The notes under the pieces were generated by a model that saw only the letters and a program-made list of their open reading frames with translations, was not told the origin of the DNA and did no database searches. A program made the position numbers and the translations under genes. A stretch of DNA of 41,341 bases from an uncultured Prevotellaceae bacterium (lineage in GTDB: Bacteria > Bacteroidota > Bacteroidia > Bacteroidales > Bacteroidaceae), in contig CAMVFC010000012.1 in NCBI GenBank assembly GCA_947166655.1, forward strand, positions 1 through 41,341. Reading direction: 5' to 3'. Below are positions 14,135 through 23,617 of this stretch, in pieces; within the stretch, counting starts at the first letter, position 1, and every line of letters starts with the position of its first letter.

Positions 14135-17100
14135 TTAATCTTCTTCGGCTTCACGCTTCTCCTGCTCGCTGTGGGCTTTCTCCTTGAGGAACTGCTGGTC
14201 GGCCTCGACCTTCATGGCGGGGCGTATCTTCTCCTGCAGGTACTCGAAGAAGATGAAGAAGACGGGCACGGTGAAGAGGATGGCTATCGTACCGACAATC
14301 ATACCGCCGACGACACCGATACCGATGGTGCGGTTGCCGTTGGCACCGGCACCCGTGGCGAAGAGCAGCGGCAACATACCGAGCACGCACGTGAGGACGG
14401 TCATCAGAATGGGGCGCAGACGAGCTTCGGCAGCTGCATAGGCGGCTTCGATGATGCCCATGCCCTTGCGGCGACGTTCGAGGGCGAACTCGGTGATGAG
14501 GATGGCCGTCTTGGCCAGCAGGCCGATGAGCATGATGACACCTGTCTGCAGATAGATGTTGTTCTCAATCTGCCCGATGGGCGGGAAGACGCTGTAGATC
14601 TGGTTCCATATCCATGCGAAACCGAAGGAACCCATCAGACCTGCAGGCACAGAGAGAATGACGGCGAAGGGCACGAGGAAGCTCTCGTAGAGGCAGGAGA
14701 GGATGAGGAAGATGAGGATGACGCAGACGGCATAGATGAGAATGGTCTGGTTGGAACCCATCTGCTGGTACTCTTCGCGCGAGATGCTGCCGTACTCGTA
14801 GCTGATGTGGTCGGGCAGTGTCTCCTGGCGCACTTCTTCGATGGCCTTCATGGCATCGGAGGTGGTGTAACCCTGTGCCGGCTGTACCATGCAGGAGATT
14901 TCGGAGAAGAGGTTGAAGTGGGTATCGATTTCGGGACCGAGCACGGGCGTGAGCTTGACGAACTGCGAGAGGGGAGCCATGCCAGTACCGCTGCGGACGT
15001 ACATATTGGAGAGGTCGGCATCGGAGGTACGGTACTTCGGGTCGGTCTGCATCATCACGCGGTAGACCTTACCGAACTGGTTGAAGTTCGACACGTAGGC
15101 ACCGCCGAGATAACCGCTCATCGTGGAGAGTACCGTGGCGGGCGAGATACCGGCGAGCTTGCACTGGGCGGCATCGACCTCGACCTGATACTGCGGGAAG
15201 TTGCGGGCATAGGAGGTCATGGCCATCTGTATCTCCTCGCGCTGGTTCAAGGCTGTGAGGAACTGCTGCGTCAGGCGGAGGAATTCGCCCTTGTCGCCGT
15301 CGGACTTGTCCTGAAGGTGAAGGTCGACGTTGGAACCCATACCGTAGCCGGGAATCATACCCGGTTCGAAGACGAAGATCTGTGCCTCGGGCACTTCCTT
15401 CATGAGCTGACCCATGAGCATGAGTTTCTTGATGCTGGAGGTGTGGATGTATCCGGAACCGGGAATCCAGTTGCCGGAGCGCTCGCTCCAATGCTTCAGT
15501 CGCAGGATGACCATGGCGTTGGCTGCACCCTGACCGGACATCATGCCGTAGCCAGAAGTGCGGGCGATGGTGCGAATGTCTTCATCCTTTTCCAGCAGAG
15601 CTTGCACCTTGTCAAGTACCGATTCGGTATAGGCGAGGTTGCTGCCCGGAGGACAGGTGACGTTGACCATGAGCACGCCCTGGTCTTCCTGTGGCACAAG
15701 TCCCTTCGGCAGGGCGCGCATGAAGAAGACAAGCAGCACCACAGCGATGAAAAAGGCTACGGGAGCCACCCAGCGGTGGTTGACCACGCCGTGCAGCTGG
15801 CGCGTGTATTTTCCCATGATGGCGCCGAAGCTGGCCTGGTAAGCGGCGCGGGTGCGCTTGTTCACTCCCAGTAAGAAAGAGCTGACGGGGTTGTGGGCCT
15901 CGCGGTTCTCCTTGGCGGGACGCATGAGCATGGCGCAAAGGGCGGGGCAGACGACGAGGGCCGATACGCAGGAGATACCCACGGCGGTGGCCAGCGTGAC
16001 GCCGAACTGTGTATAGAACATACCGCTCGTGCCGCTCATCATCGTCACAGGAATAAACACGGCCATGAAGACGAACGTACAGGAGATGACGGCCATCGTC
16101 ACGTCGCTCATGGCGTCCTTCGTAGCTTTATAGGCTGAGGTGTAGCCGGCATCGAACTTGGCTTGCACGGCTTCGACCACGACGATGGCGTCGTCGACCA
16201 CCGTACCGATGGCCAGCACCAGAGCGAAGAGCGTCAGCAGGTTCAGCGTGAAGCCTGCGGCGGCCAGGGCGGCGAAGGTACCGACGAGCGAGATGATAAT
16301 CGAAATGGAGGGGATGAGCGTGGCGCGGAAGTCCTGCAGGAAGAAGTAAACCACGAGAATCACGAGGAGGATAGCGACGACGAGCGTCTCCTCGACGTTG
16401 GCAATGGACTCCAACAGGAAGTCGTTGGAGGACATCATCTGCTCGAAGTGCAGGCCCTTGGGCAGGGTCTTGTCTATGTCCTTCAGGGCGGCCGTGAAGC
16501 GGTCGTTGGTTTCCTTAGCGTTGGCACCGGCCAGCTGGAAGGCCATGAACATCACCGAAGGTTTGCCGTTGACCATACCTTTATAGCCGTAGTCCACCTG
16601 TCCGAGTTCCACGTCGGCGACGTCCTTCAGTCGCAGCAGCGAGCCGTCGGGCTTGGCCATGATGACAATGTTACGGAACTCTTCGACCTCTTTCAGACGA
16701 CCCGTGTAGCGGAGGGTATACTGATAGACATTGTCCACGCCGTCGCCGTGGCCGCCTTCCAAAGGCTTCTCGCCGAACTTACCGACGGCTGCCTCGAGGT
16801 TCTGCTCGGCCAGACAGCCGGTGATGTCAGAAGGTATCAGACCGTACTGGGCCAGGACCTCGGGCTTCAGCCAGATGCGCAGCGAGTAGTTGGCAGCCAG
16901 GGCAAACACCTCGCCGACACCCTGAATACGCTTCAGCTGCGGCGTGACGTTGATGTTCATGTAGTTGCCCATGAAGTTCTGGTCGAACTCGGGTACGTCG
17001 CTCACCATGGCATTGATCTGCAGGAACGATGTCTGGCGCTTGAAGGTGGTGACGCCGATCATTGTCACCTCCTGCGGCAGCAGACCCTGGGCCATGGCGG

Positions 17101-17434
17101 CACGGTTCTGCACGTTCACTGCGGCCATATCCGGGTTGGAGCCTTGCTTGAAGTAGATGGTGATGGTGGCGGTACCGGAGTTGGTGGCGGTAGAAGTCAT
17201 GTAGGTCATGTTCTCCACGCCGTTGATGCTCTCTTCCAGAGGCTGGATGACGGCTTTCGTCACCGTCTCGGCAGAAGCACCGGGATACGTGGCACTCACC
17301 ATCACCGTTGGCGGTGCGATGTCGGGGAACTGCTCCACAGGCAAGCTGAAATAGCTGATGCCGCCCAAGAGCAGGATCACAATAGCGATGGACATAGCCA
17401 TCACTGGACGTTTGATGAATATATTGCCTTTCAT
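14135..17434 (-). CDS. RND multidrug efflux permease, HAE1/AcrB family
   Basis: Inner-membrane proton-driven transporter of 1099 residues, the central component of the tripartite pump. It starts MKGNIFIKRPVMAMSIAIVILLLGGISYFSLPVEQFPDIAPP, the classic AcrB N-terminus with the first membrane helix and porter-domain entry. The proton-relay motif GTVVDDAIVVVE lies at about 410-420. The second helix bundle includes LIGLLAKTAILITEFA, and the C-terminal bundle has RLRPILMTVLTCVLGMLPL. Two large periplasmic loops are present. The gene lies between the adaptor (stop at 17583) and the outer-membrane factor, so all three are one operon. Substrates cannot be predicted. The charged C-terminus (EKAHSEQEKREAEED) is cytoplasmic. 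Confidence 0.95.
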   Translation of the reverse strand: MKGNIFIKRPVMAMSIAIVILLLGGISYFSLPVEQFPDIAPPTVMVSATYPGASAETVTKAVIQPLEESINGVENMTYMTSTATNSGTATITIYFKQGSNPDMAAVNVQNRAAMAQGLLPQEVTMIGVTTFKRQTSFLQINAMVSDVPEFDQNFMGNYMNINVTPQLKRIQGVGEVFALAANYSLRIWLKPEVLAQYGLIPSDITGCLAEQNLEAAVGKFGEKPLEGGHGDGVDNVYQYTLRYTGRLKEVEEFRNIVIMAKPDGSLLRLKDVADVELGQVDYGYKGMVNGKPSVMFMAFQLAGANAKETNDRFTAALKDIDKTLPKGLHFEQMMSSNDFLLESIANVEETLVVAILLVILVVYFFLQDFRATLIPSISIIISLVGTFAALAAAGFTLNLLTLFALVLAIGTVVDDAIVVVEAVQAKFDAGYTSAYKATKDAMSDVTMAVISCTFVFMAVFIPVTMMSGTSGMFYTQFGVTLATAVGISCVSALVVCPALCAMLMRPAKENREAHNPVSSFLLGVNKRTRAAYQASFGAIMGKYTRQLHGVVNHRWVAPVAFFIAVVLLVFFMRALPKGLVPQEDQGVLMVNVTCPPGSNLAYTESVLDKVQALLEKDEDIRTIARTSGYGMMSGQGAANAMVILRLKHWSERSGNWIPGSGYIHTSSIKKLMLMGQLMKEVPEAQIFVFEPGMIPGYGMGSNVDLHLQDKSDGDKGEFLRLTQQFLTALNQREEIQMAMTSYARNFPQYQVEVDAAQCKLAGISPATVLSTMSGYLGGAYVSNFNQFGKVYRVMMQTDPKYRTSDADLSNMYVRSGTGMAPLSQFVKLTPVLGPEIDTHFNLFSEISCMVQPAQGYTTSDAMKAIEEVRQETLPDHISYEYGSISREEYQQMGSNQTILIYAVCVILIFLILSCLYESFLVPFAVILSVPAGLMGSFGFAWIWNQIYSVFPPIGQIENNIYLQTGVIMLIGLLAKTAILITEFALERRRKGMGIIEAAYAAAEARLRPILMTVLTCVLGMLPLLFATGAGANGNRTIGIGVVGGMIVGTIAILFTVPVFFIFFEYLQEKIRPAMKVEADQQFLKEKAHSEQEKREAEED

Positions 17435-17444
17435 TGTTGGAGAC

Positions 17445-17575
17445 CCCCTCCCCGCTCCCCCTCATAGGGGAGAGAAGAATGTAATCGAGCGGCAGAGGCT
17501 ACAGGGTCATTGTTTAAGTGTTACGAATTCTGGAAAGTGACCATTCCCTCCCTTCGGAAGGTGTAGGGGTGGTAC
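17445..17575. repeat. GC-rich REP-like repeats in the efflux operon gap
   Basis: The 148-nt gap between adaptor and permease genes holds two small C/G-tract hairpins. One includes CTCCCCCTCATAGGGGAGAG near 17454-17473. The other is CCCTCCCTTCGGAAGG near 17546-17561, followed by GTAGGGG. They resemble the repeat absorbed into the outer-membrane factor gene. They may attenuate transcription between adaptor and permease. Confidence 0.45.
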
Positions 17576-17582
17576 TTCTTTA

Positions 17583-18707
17583 TTACTTCACCAAGGCACC
17601 CTCCTGTACCATACCGGCACCGTCGGCGATAATCTCGTCGCCGGTTTTCAGACCGCTCAGGACGATGAACTCCTTGCCTGTGTTGTAGGGAGCCACAGTG
17701 ATGTTGGTGCCTTCAGCTACGCGCTGTCCGTCTTTCTGGACCACCTTGAAGACCTGATGGACGGTCTGCAACTGCTTGACAGCAGCGGCAGGGACGACAA
17801 TCTGCTGCTTGTAGGTGACGGGAATCACGACGTTGCCTGTAGAACCGGAATGCAGCAGACCGTTCGGGTTGTTGAAGACGGCACGCAGACTGACGCTACC
17901 CGTGCTCTGGTCGACGACACCGCTGGCGGTCTCCACGACGCCGGTCTGTTCGTAAGTGCTGCCGTCAACCAGCTGCAGGCGCACCGGGGGTAACTGCTTC
18001 ACAGCGGCCTCGGCACTGCCGGCCTGGCGAATCTTGTCCAGCATCTGAGCCTCGGTCATCGAGAAATAGACATACATCTGATGGTTATCAGAAACGGTGG
18101 TCAGAGGGGTCGGAATGGAAGGACCCACGAGAGCCCCGACACGGTAGGGCAGTGTGCCTACGACACCGTCGGCGGGACTCTTCACGACCGTGTAGGAGAG
18201 GGAGTTGCTGGCATTGGTTACGGCAGCCTTGGCTTGAGCCACAGCGGCCTTGGCCTGCAGCAGTGTGTTGTTGGATGTTTGAAGGTCGAAGTCGCTGACG
18301 ACACCCTGGTCGAACAGTTTCTTCGTGCTCTCGTAGCTCAGTTGGGCGGTGGCCAGGCTGGCATTGGCGGCTTCGAGGTTGGCCTGTGCCGTGTTCAGAG
18401 CGGCCTGATAAGGCACTTGGTCGATGACGAACATCGTCTGACCCTTGGACACGCGCTGGCCTTCCTTGACCATCAGACGTGTCAGCGTACCGCTCACCTG
18501 CGGCAGCACCTGGATATCTTGGCGACCGCGGATCGTGGCGCTGTACTTGGTGTCAATGGTGCGGTCCTGAGGAGCGACTTTGACAGTCACATAGGCGGTG
18601 GGACCCATGGCACCTCGATTCTGCTGCTTCTTTCCTCCACAAGAGGACAAGACAGCAATGCCCACAATGGCCATCACGAGGCCGAGGGCTTTCATGCTTT
18701 TTCTCAT
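17583..18707 (-). CDS. RND efflux periplasmic adaptor (membrane fusion) lipoprotein
   Basis: AcrA/MexA-type adaptor of 374 residues that bridges permease and outer-membrane channel. The signal peptide MRKSMKALGLVMAIVGIAVLSSC has lipid-attachment Cys23. The order seen is a beta-barrel/lipoyl half (SGTLTRLMVKEGQRVSKGQTMFVID), a helical hairpin (NTAQANLEAANASLATAQLSYESTKKLFDQ), the second lipoyl half (SYTVVKSPADGVVGTLPYRVGALV), then barrel and membrane-proximal domains. The ATG at 18707 is chosen because it gives this lipoprotein signal; a longer open frame to 18869 runs through the promoter region. It is the first gene of the efflux operon, with a promoter box at 18786-18793 and a leader of about 70 nt. 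Confidence 0.92.
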   Translation of the reverse strand: MRKSMKALGLVMAIVGIAVLSSCGGKKQQNRGAMGPTAYVTVKVAPQDRTIDTKYSATIRGRQDIQVLPQVSGTLTRLMVKEGQRVSKGQTMFVIDQVPYQAALNTAQANLEAANASLATAQLSYESTKKLFDQGVVSDFDLQTSNNTLLQAKAAVAQAKAAVTNASNSLSYTVVKSPADGVVGTLPYRVGALVGPSIPTPLTTVSDNHQMYVYFSMTEAQMLDKIRQAGSAEAAVKQLPPVRLQLVDGSTYEQTGVVETASGVVDQSTGSVSLRAVFNNPNGLLHSGSTGNVVIPVTYKQQIVVPAAAVKQLQTVHQVFKVVQKDGQRVAEGTNITVAPYNTGKEFIVLSGLKTGDEIIADGAGMVQEGALVK

Positions 18708-18785
18708 CTTTGAATTTTCCTTATTGGGTTGATAATTACGTGCATTTTTTGTGCAACTCATAGAGACTTTCTCTGAAATCGGCCG

Positions 18786-18793
18786 CAAAGGTA
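18786..18793 (-). promoter_or_regulatory. Promoter -7 box of the efflux operon
   Basis: Minus-strand TACCTTTG, about 80 nt upstream of the adaptor ATG. The -33 element is not clear. The long leader could host regulation, but I see no defined operator. Confidence 0.55.
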
Positions 18794-18840
18794 CAACTTT
18801 TTTTTCAAATATCGACTCGACTCTATATGCTAAGAAACGG

Positions 18841-18876
18841 AAAAGTTGTGCGAAACTTCTGCTTCGCACAACTTTT
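18841..18876 (-). terminator. Terminator hairpin after the papain-like protein gene
   Basis: Perfect 14-bp stem (AAAAGTTGTGCGAA at 18841-18854 with its complement at 18863-18876) and an 8-nt loop, 19 nt beyond the stop codon of the upstream minus-strand gene. It separates that gene from the efflux operon promoter at 18786-18793. Confidence 0.75.
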
Positions 18877-18894
18877 TAACGCATTTTATGAGTT

Positions 18895-21800
18895 TTAACG
18901 CACCAAAACTTTCTGTCCGCCTACGAGATAGAGTCCGCGACGGGCACGCACGGTGGCGATGCCTTCGAGCATCTCGGAGTAGACGAGACGTCCGGACATG
19001 TCGAAAATATCGACGCGTTGGGGCTCGGTAGCCGTGATCTTGATGCAGCCCAGACCGCCGGCTGCCTGCAGCGTGGCGGTGGCGCCAATCTCAAATTCGG
19101 TCTGCTGGATGCCAACAGGTTCGTCGGCATCAATCTGAATCATCTCTTTCTTCTTCAGCGTGAAGGCCTGAATGGTGTGGCAGGACTGTCCGCTCTGGTT
19201 GGCTACCACGCCGAGGCTGACCGTTGTCTCTGCCGGCAGCACGAAGGAGCAGATGTTTCCGCACTGTGCGTAGCCCAAAGCCTGGCTGGAGAGATCGGCG
19301 TAATTGGGCAGACCTTCTCCTTCGGCTGCAACGAGGTATTTGCCGGTAGGATTCCACTCCCAGCTACCGCGGGTGGCAGTAAATTCGTAGGCTCCGGCCG
19401 GAAGGGTGATGGTCTGATAGAGCTTCAGGTTCTTCACCTCGCTGGCAAAGCCGTCCCATGTGGTGGAGAGGGTGAGGTAGTTCCCCTTGTTAAGGTCGAC
19501 GTGCCACTCGGTGGTCACGCCGTCTGCCACGACGCTGTTCTCCTGCTTCCACGGTGAAGTTGTGATGCCTGTGGTGAGCTTTTTGAAACGACTGCTGTTG
19601 GAACTGTTGACCGTCGCACTGGAGTAGGCGAAGCTGGCCTTGTAGTTCTTCAGATACTTGGAGGTGATGTCCTCGGCCTTCGTCGTGTTGAAGTTGAGGA
19701 AGAAGATGCCCTTCGAACTGCTCCAGGCGTCGCCGTCGGGGCCGAAGTTGTTGCGCACGCCATTGAGGTGGTTGGCACTGCGGTCGATGACATCGCCGGA
19801 ACTCTGGTTGAAATCGTAGTAGAGACTCAGGTACTGAGTGTTCTCAGGATCCTCGATAGGAGCCGTGATGACCGCCCTCAGGCCTGTATCGGTGGCAAAG
19901 GTCTTTGTCCAGATGCGAAGCTCATCAACGATGGCGTTCATGGGAGCCTCGCTACCGCCCATGCGGAAAGCTTCCCATGCAGGAATGGATCCCGTGGAAC
20001 TTATTTCCTCTATCTTGATGCCATCGCGGTAGAACTTATATTTGCTGCTGCCGTAGACGACTGCATAGTGGTGCCATTCGTTGTCGATGATAAAGCCGTC
20101 AGACGTCGTGACAGCGTTGCCGCGTTTGTAGACGGTCAGGGCGCCTTTCGCGTTGGCCTGCATCCAGAACGTGGACTGGCTGTCGCCCATGCCGCAGCAG
20201 GCGTCGGTGAGCGTGCTGGGGTACATCCACCATTCGATGGTCAGGCTGGAACGGGTGGCTGTGACCGGTGCCGGAGCTACCACTTCGTTGACTTTGCTCT
20301 CGCTCTGATCGGAGTACTCGTTGCTGGTGGCACTGAAGCGCAGGCCGGTTTGCCCGTCGGCGTTGCAGACGGTGACGGCACGTGAGCGGTTGGCTGTGTG
20401 CTGTCCGATTTCGTTGGCTACTTTCAGGCTGACGTTATAGACGCCGGGTTCGGTGAGTTTCAGCGTGGAGTTCTGTCCGTTGACGATGATGACACGAGCG
20501 TCGTTCGATATGGTCCATGTCCACGAACTGGGGTCATACTTCGAGGCATCCAGCAGGGTGATTTCTTCGCCTGCGAGGATGATGTTGTTATTGATGGTGA
20601 AGGCTGCTGACGGAGCAATCTTGCTGATGGTGATCTCTTTCTCTACCGACTTGGAACCGGAAGCATTGGTGGCCGTGAGTTTCACCTTATAGGTGCCGTA
20701 GGCAGCGTAGGTGGCTGCAGCGTTCGTCGTGCGGACGTCGGTATTCTCTGCTCCTTCGAGTGTCCACTGGTAGGTGCAGGCGTCGAGGTTCTCGGTGGTG
20801 TTGAGGAACGTGATGTGGTCGCCTGCCTTCAGGGTGCCCGCAGGAATGGTGAAGTCGGGCTTGGGCAACGAGGCCGCCTGGACGGTGATGGTCTTAGTCA
20901 CTTCTGCCGTATTGCCCTTGAGGTTGGTGGTCTGAAGCGTCACTGTCTGCTCACCTGCTGACGTGAAGACGATGACAGGACTGGCCACATGGCTGGAGGC
21001 CACGTTGGCACCCGTGAAGGTCCAGTCCCACTGAGTGGTGCTGGGACTGCTCTGGTCTGTCAGTGTTACGGGTTGGCCTACGGTGGGTGTCTCGACGTCG
21101 AAACTGAAGGCAGCTGTTGCTGTCATTCCGTTCAACGGTTTGCTCGTGGCTATCTCGTTTTCCGCTTGTTCGTAAATGGCCGTTTCAAGGCTTTCGGTGA
21201 GCGGGGCGTCGTGCTGTTGCAGGGCATCGACCAACATGCGCGTTCCGTCGGCGTTCTCGCTTAATGCCATCTTATAGTAGTGGGTGAGGCCTGCAGCGTT
21301 TCTGGGCAGCACGTAGGTGTCCTTGTAGGTGTCTTTGATTTCTTTCTGCGTGCGTGCGTAGTTCCAGATGCGCAATTCGTCGATGTCTGCGTTCCATAAA
21401 GCATCGATGACCTGCTTGTAGTTGGCAGTGCCGTTGCCTACGCCTTCTGTCTTGCCGAAGATCAGGTCGTTGGCGCCGTTGATACCGCTGTTATTATATC
21501 CGGAGGTCCAGCTGATCAGCGTGGTAGAACCGTTCTTATAAACCTTCATGGTCTTTCCGTTGACCACGATGGCTACGTGCTGCCAGACTCCTCCAGAGAG
21601 TGTTGAGGTCGCACTGCCGGTTGTATAGTCGCCACCGTCGAAACCGATGGTGATGACTTTGCTCTGGTTCAGGCTAAAAAGGAACTTACCGGAAGATGCC
21701 TTGATGCCCATGCCAGGGTTAGTGATACTGCGAGGTTTGATCCAAAATTCGATAGTGTAAGCGTCCTGTGAACCCGTCGTAAAGGCCGGCACGGTGAACT

Positions 21801-23574
21801 GTCCTTTCGTGATGGAGAAGTACTTGTTCATCGTTGGCCGCAGAGCACTCTCGCCATAGATGATGGCTGAGGATAGTGCGCTCTCTACGTCGTAGCCGTT
21901 GATGCGATAGACGGCGCTCACCTGATAGGTGCCGTCTTCGCTGGCGTTGACCGTGGTGCTGCGTTTGTTGCTCGGGGTGGAGTCGATGCATTCGTTGTCC
22001 TTATATATATTATAGGTGTTGACGCTGTAGGAGGTTCCGACTGGTGCTTCCCAGGTAAGCGTGTTTTCGTTGAAGGCCAGGTTGCGGGGGGCCGGCACGC
22101 TTTCACCGCGAGCTATGGTGGTGATGGTCGTCTTCTTGCCTGCATTGGCGATGAGCTGACCGCCGTCAGCAATCTCAAAGGGTGTCTCCACGCCTTCGCG
22201 GTCGAGGGTGTAGTCGAGGATGCTGGCGCTGTAGATGTGGCCCTCGCCGGCGGCAAAACTCTCGGTCTCTACGCGGAAGAAATACTTCAGCGGTTGTGTC
22301 GTGTCGAAGCCATGGGTGAGGTCTGTCAGGTCGTAGCCGAATTCCATGGGCTCGCTGTGCAGTTCGCCATCGGCCCACTTACCCAGCATGGGAATGGCAG
22401 GAGCCGGATTGCGGGTGGCACCTTTGCCGAGGCCGCTGTAGTAGAAATGTCGCAGCCAGGTCTCTTTCTCGGGGGAGGTGGCATTGAGGTTGCTGGCGAC
22501 ACCCACGTAGAGGGCAATCTCGGAACGGTGGTCGTAGTCCATCGTCACCTTCAGCGTGCGCAGGGGGCGATAGTTGCGACGGATGGTGTAGTACTCAGGT
22601 TTCCAATAGTCTGTGCTGTTCTTCACGGGACGCCCTTCGGCGTAGGGGCAATAGATAAAGCCGTTGTTGCACCAGCCACTTCCCCAGGAGTTGACGACAA
22701 TCCAGGCGCCCACTTCGTCCTTGTCCGTTTCACCTTTGATGCCATTGCCGTCGAGGTCGAACTCGATGCGGTCGTCATAGCCGACAACGGTCAAGGCGTG
22801 GTCCACGCCTGTGCCCCAGTTTTGTACGTAGTACTGCCCGGTAACGCCTGCAGCATCGTTGGCATCGGTCTTGGGGATGGTTTTCCATGTGCCGCTGGAG
22901 GCTACGCCGATGCCGACGATACCGCCGGTGGTGTAACTCTCGTCACCGCAGTGGTTCCAGAGGTAGTTCTTCACCAGCTCACGACCTTCCTCCGTCTTCA
23001 CCGAGACGGGGAAATTGGCACTGCCAGAGATACGGTTGTGCATGGCGTGGAACCACTTGTCGTAGCCCTGCATCCAGCCGTAGTTGTTCTGACCGTCGTC
23101 GCAGTCTTGGTTACCAAAATCCTTACTGTAGGTGCTGCCGTTGTAGACAACGCTGTTGGGGACGCCGTTGTGCTGGGCAATAATCTCTTTACCTTGATTG
23201 CTGACCCAAGTGAGCAACCATGTGAAGTGGGTCGGATAGATGTTCTCGGCCAGCTTTCCACTGACGCCACGGGCGGCGTTGATCTCGTGGGTAAACATAT
23301 AACCGATGCGGGAAGCAGAACCGCATGAGCCGCCGTCCTGGTTGAAGACGTAGGGGAAGGCAGAGGTGGTGGCGTTGTTCCAATGGTCGGGACGCACCTT
23401 GCCTTCGGCCTTGCGGGCTGCGATACGCCGAGTCATCTGGCGTACCTCCTTTTGGTTGACACGCGGCGTGGGGTTGTAGTCAGGGAACTTGTCCCTGTCC
23501 CACTGTACGGTTTGTGCTTGGGCAATACCAAAGGTCGCCAAGGCAAAGAAGGTTAGTAAGTTTCTTTTCATCAT
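18895..23574 (-). CDS. Large secreted papain-like protein with LamG and PKD domains
   Basis: Exported surface protein of 1559 residues. The signal peptide is MMKRNLLTFFALATFGIAQAQ. Residues ~60-330 are a C1 papain-like domain: Gln79 and Cys84 in FNQDGGSCGSAS, His259 in GVDHALTVVGYDD, Asn295 in VVNSWGSGW, with a DLDGNGIKGETDKDE calcium-loop-like insert near 273. Then come a linker/Fn3-like region, a LamG-type domain (AYTIEFWIKP to DELRIWNYARTQKEI), three PKD-like repeats, a second LamG (SLTIEWWMYP to DELRIWTKTF) and a galactose-binding-like domain (NWEWNPTG-type, AYEFTATRGSWEWN). It ends in a type-A-like sorting tail (VDIFDMSGRLVY...GLYLVGGQKVLVR). The MM start at 23574 gives the signal peptide. 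The residue matching papain Cys25 is Ala if aligned on GSCGSCW, so activity is uncertain. Confidence 0.8.
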   Translation of the reverse strand: MMKRNLLTFFALATFGIAQAQTVQWDRDKFPDYNPTPRVNQKEVRQMTRRIAARKAEGKVRPDHWNNATTSAFPYVFNQDGGSCGSASRIGYMFTHEINAARGVSGKLAENIYPTHFTWLLTWVSNQGKEIIAQHNGVPNSVVYNGSTYSKDFGNQDCDDGQNNYGWMQGYDKWFHAMHNRISGSANFPVSVKTEEGRELVKNYLWNHCGDESYTTGGIVGIGVASSGTWKTIPKTDANDAAGVTGQYYVQNWGTGVDHALTVVGYDDRIEFDLDGNGIKGETDKDEVGAWIVVNSWGSGWCNNGFIYCPYAEGRPVKNSTDYWKPEYYTIRRNYRPLRTLKVTMDYDHRSEIALYVGVASNLNATSPEKETWLRHFYYSGLGKGATRNPAPAIPMLGKWADGELHSEPMEFGYDLTDLTHGFDTTQPLKYFFRVETESFAAGEGHIYSASILDYTLDREGVETPFEIADGGQLIANAGKKTTITTIARGESVPAPRNLAFNENTLTWEAPVGTSYSVNTYNIYKDNECIDSTPSNKRSTTVNASEDGTYQVSAVYRINGYDVESALSSAIIYGESALRPTMNKYFSITKGQFTVPAFTTGSQDAYTIEFWIKPRSITNPGMGIKASSGKFLFSLNQSKVITIGFDGGDYTTGSATSTLSGGVWQHVAIVVNGKTMKVYKNGSTTLISWTSGYNNSGINGANDLIFGKTEGVGNGTANYKQVIDALWNADIDELRIWNYARTQKEIKDTYKDTYVLPRNAAGLTHYYKMALSENADGTRMLVDALQQHDAPLTESLETAIYEQAENEIATSKPLNGMTATAAFSFDVETPTVGQPVTLTDQSSPSTTQWDWTFTGANVASSHVASPVIVFTSAGEQTVTLQTTNLKGNTAEVTKTITVQAASLPKPDFTIPAGTLKAGDHITFLNTTENLDACTYQWTLEGAENTDVRTTNAAATYAAYGTYKVKLTATNASGSKSVEKEITISKIAPSAAFTINNNIILAGEEITLLDASKYDPSSWTWTISNDARVIIVNGQNSTLKLTEPGVYNVSLKVANEIGQHTANRSRAVTVCNADGQTGLRFSATSNEYSDQSESKVNEVVAPAPVTATRSSLTIEWWMYPSTLTDACCGMGDSQSTFWMQANAKGALTVYKRGNAVTTSDGFIIDNEWHHYAVVYGSSKYKFYRDGIKIEEISSTGSIPAWEAFRMGGSEAPMNAIVDELRIWTKTFATDTGLRAVITAPIEDPENTQYLSLYYDFNQSSGDVIDRSANHLNGVRNNFGPDGDAWSSSKGIFFLNFNTTKAEDITSKYLKNYKASFAYSSATVNSSNSSRFKKLTTGITTSPWKQENSVVADGVTTEWHVDLNKGNYLTLSTTWDGFASEVKNLKLYQTITLPAGAYEFTATRGSWEWNPTGKYLVAAEGEGLPNYADLSSQALGYAQCGNICSFVLPAETTVSLGVVANQSGQSCHTIQAFTLKKKEMIQIDADEPVGIQQTEFEIGATATLQAAGGLGCIKITATEPQRVDIFDMSGRLVYSEMLEGIATVRARRGLYLVGGQKVLVR

Positions 23575-23617
23575 AGCATTTATTGTTATTAAAGTTTTTT
23601 GACTTGTCAATCCTTTT

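Noticed and set aside
14099..15874. Long plus-strand open frame (591 codons) opposite the RND permease
   Set aside because: His/Gly/Glu/Asp-rich translation without domain features, antisense to a certain RND permease.
16163..17467. Plus-strand open frame of 434 codons opposite the permease 5' half
   Set aside because: Antisense composition artefact, His- and Asp-rich with no fold features.
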